Assembly (NCBI RefSeq): GCF_900107965.1
Contig: NZ_FNVU01000026.1
Location: forward strand, 62,001 to 126,000
Length of the DNA: 64,000 bases
Source of the DNA: Actinacidiphila yanglinensis
GTDB taxonomy: Bacteria > Actinomycetota > Actinomycetes > Streptomycetales > Streptomycetaceae
Direction of reading: 5' to 3'
Under the pieces are notes generated by a model that saw nothing but the letters and a program-made list of their open reading frames with translations, was not told the origin of the DNA and did not search any database. Each line of letters opens with the position of its first letter. The stretch's first letter is position 1. Below are positions 62,909 through 64,000 of the stretch, piece after piece. The position numbers and the translations under genes were made by a program.

Positions 62909-63801
62909 GTCCCAGGAAGGAAGGCCCGTCGGGCTTGGTCGTCGTCGACAAGCCCGGCGGGCTCACCTCGCACGGCGTCGTGGCCCGGATGCGCCGGCTG
63001 GCCGGGACCCGGCGGGTCGGCCACGCGGGCACCCTCGACCCCATGGCGACCGGCGTACTGGTCATCGGCGTGGAGCGGGCCACCCGGCTGCTTGGCCACC
63101 TCGCGCTCACCGAGAAGGAGTACGCCGCCACCATCCGGCTCGGCCAGGCGACGGTCACCGACGACGCGGAGGGCGAGGTCACCGCGGAGGCGTCCGCGGC
63201 CGACGTGACGCGGACCGCGGTGGACGACGGGGTCGCCGCGCTCACCGGGGCGATCCTCCAGGTGCCGTCCAAGGTCAGTGCCATCAAGGTCAACGGGGTG
63301 CGGTCCTACACCCGGGTGCGCGAGGGCGAGGAGTTCGAGCTCGCCGCCCGCCCGGTGACCGTCAGCGCCTTCACCGTGCGGGAGGTGCGGGTGCCCGACG
63401 GCGCGCCCGGCCTGCTGGACCTCGACGTCACCGTCACGTGCTCGTCCGGCACCTACATCCGGGCGCTCGCCCGTGACCTCGGCGCCGGTCTCGGAGTCGG
63501 CGGCCACCTCACCGCGCTGCGCCGCACCCGCGTCGGCCCGTACGGCCTGGCGGGCGCACGCACGCTGGAGCAGTTGGAGGAGAGCTTCGAGGTGCTGCCG
63601 ATCGCGCAGGCGGCCGACGCGGCCTTCCCCCGCTGGGACGTCGACGCGGACCAGGCCCGCCTGCTCGGCAACGGGGTCCGCATCGCCACCCCGTCCCTCG
63701 GCGCCGGTACGCACGCCGCGTTCGGCCCCGACGGCCGCTTCCTGGCGCTGGTCGAGGAGCATCAGGGCCACGCGAGGATCGTGGCGGGCTTCGGCCAGTA
63801 G
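62905..63801 (+). CDS. truB: tRNA pseudouridine(55) synthase
   Basis: The 298-aa synthase makes pseudouridine 55 in the T-loop of tRNAs. The catalytic Asp is in [13 protein letters not shown], with [18 protein letters not shown] before it. [19 protein letters not shown] and [15 protein letters not shown] are further TruB markers. The C-terminal part ([15 protein letters not shown]) is the actinobacterial RNA-binding extension. The ATG overlaps rbfA as ATGA. A hairpin follows downstream. Confidence 0.97.
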   Translation: MSPRKEGPSGLVVVDKPGGLTSHGVVARMRRLAGTRRVGHAGTLDPMATGVLVIGVERATRLLGHLALTEKEYAATIRLGQATVTDDAEGEVTAEASAADVTRTAVDDGVAALTGAILQVPSKVSAIKVNGVRSYTRVREGEEFELAARPVTVSAFTVREVRVPDGAPGLLDLDVTVTCSSGTYIRALARDLGAGLGVGGHLTALRRTRVGPYGLAGARTLEQLEESFEVLPIAQAADAAFPRWDVDADQARLLGNGVRIATPSLGAGTHAAFGPDGRFLALVEEHQGHARIVAGFGQ

Positions 63802-63857
63802 GGCTCGCTCGGAGCGGGCGGCCGGTCGAGGAGGACCGCCGCCCGACCCGGCCGGCT

Positions 63858-63896
63858 GTTCTCACCTCTGCCGATCTGCCGTTCTCACCTCTGCCG
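63858..63896 (+). repeat. Direct repeat after truB
   Basis: GTTCTCACCTCTGCCG occurs at 63858-63873 and 63881-63896, a 16-bp exact repeat with a 23-bp period. It lies 56 bp after truB and merges with the hairpin that follows. No gene overlaps it. Confidence 0.85.
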
Positions 63897-63937
63897 TGGG
63901 GCGGGACCGCCTGTCCCCTTGGCGGGCTCCGCCCCAC
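63896..63937 (+). terminator. Terminator-like hairpin after truB
   Basis: GTGGGGCGG (63896-63904) and CCGCCCCAC (63929-63937) pair perfectly, and inner CCGCC/GGCGG segments (63907-63911, 63921-63925) can add five pairs. It likely ends the nusA-truB message. The remaining 63 bp of the window hold no recognisable gene. Confidence 0.7.
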
Positions 63938-64000
63938 GACCCCCCTCCGCCCCGTGAGCTGTCCCTATCCATCCGGACCCCCGAAATCACCCCAATGGAC

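Noticed and set aside
63850-63900. Direct repeats after truB as an attachment site
   Set aside because: There is no integrase, tRNA or change of composition nearby; a simple local duplication is more likely.

Overview
The window is chromosomal DNA of a high-GC actinomycete, almost certainly a Streptomyces or a close relative in the Streptomycetaceae. Third codon positions are nearly all G or C, GTG starts are common, and the conserved backbone (rpsB-tsf-pyrH-frr-cdsA ... rlmN ... dxr-rseP-ispG ... proS ... rimP-nusA-ylxR-infB-rbfA-truB) follows the order I know from Streptomyces coelicolor, SCO5623 to SCO5709. No tRNA, rRNA, insertion sequence, prophage or CRISPR array was seen.

Layout. 1-2.2 kb: the 3' end of a TetR-type regulator, an F420-type LLM oxidoreductase, and a secreted LytM/M23 protein that seems to lack the catalytic histidines. 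2.5-7.3 kb: the translation and lipid operon rpsB-tsf-pyrH-frr-cdsA. 7.5-10.0 kb: a less biased accessory pair, a 661-aa protein of unknown function facing a small lipoprotein gene. 10.3-15.5 kb: rlmN, then a TPP riboswitch controlling a thiamine ABC importer (thiBPQ). 15.7-19.0 kb: a LOG-family protein and an ABC pair whose ATPase has degenerate motifs.

19.2-44.7 kb is a broad polyamine/GABA utilisation region with other genes between. It holds an omega-aminotransferase, an Lrp/AsnC regulator, an aminobutyraldehyde-type dehydrogenase, a PotDABC importer coupled to a PuuB-like amine oxidase, gabT, a PucR regulator and a second aldehyde dehydrogenase. Together these can import putrescine or spermidine and carry it through 4-aminobutanal and GABA to succinate. 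Similar 19-bp palindromes overlap the promoter regions of potD and of the divergent Lrp/dehydrogenase pair. Interleaved are a GDPD, a cog1816 deaminase (probably a menaquinone-pathway enzyme), a TetR/methyltransferase/DUF2218 cluster with an operator in the promoter spacer, a putative copper-responsive lipoprotein/DUF6153 pair with a CsoR-like site, mmsA, a PAP2 phosphatase and a VirD4/TraG-like ATPase.

44.9-51.0 kb: a large acyl-CoA dehydrogenase, then isoprenoid and envelope genes dxr-rseP-ispG. 51.1-56.5 kb: two GNAT proteins, proS, an APH(6)-like kinase, a ferritin-like DUF4439 protein and a lipoprotein. 56.6-63.8 kb: the rimP-nusA-ylxR-infB-DUF503-rbfA-truB block. Directly upstream of infB is an unusual leader with three ATGA-overlapping mini-ORFs followed by a hairpin against the Shine-Dalgarno sequence; I consider this the most intriguing small-scale structure here.
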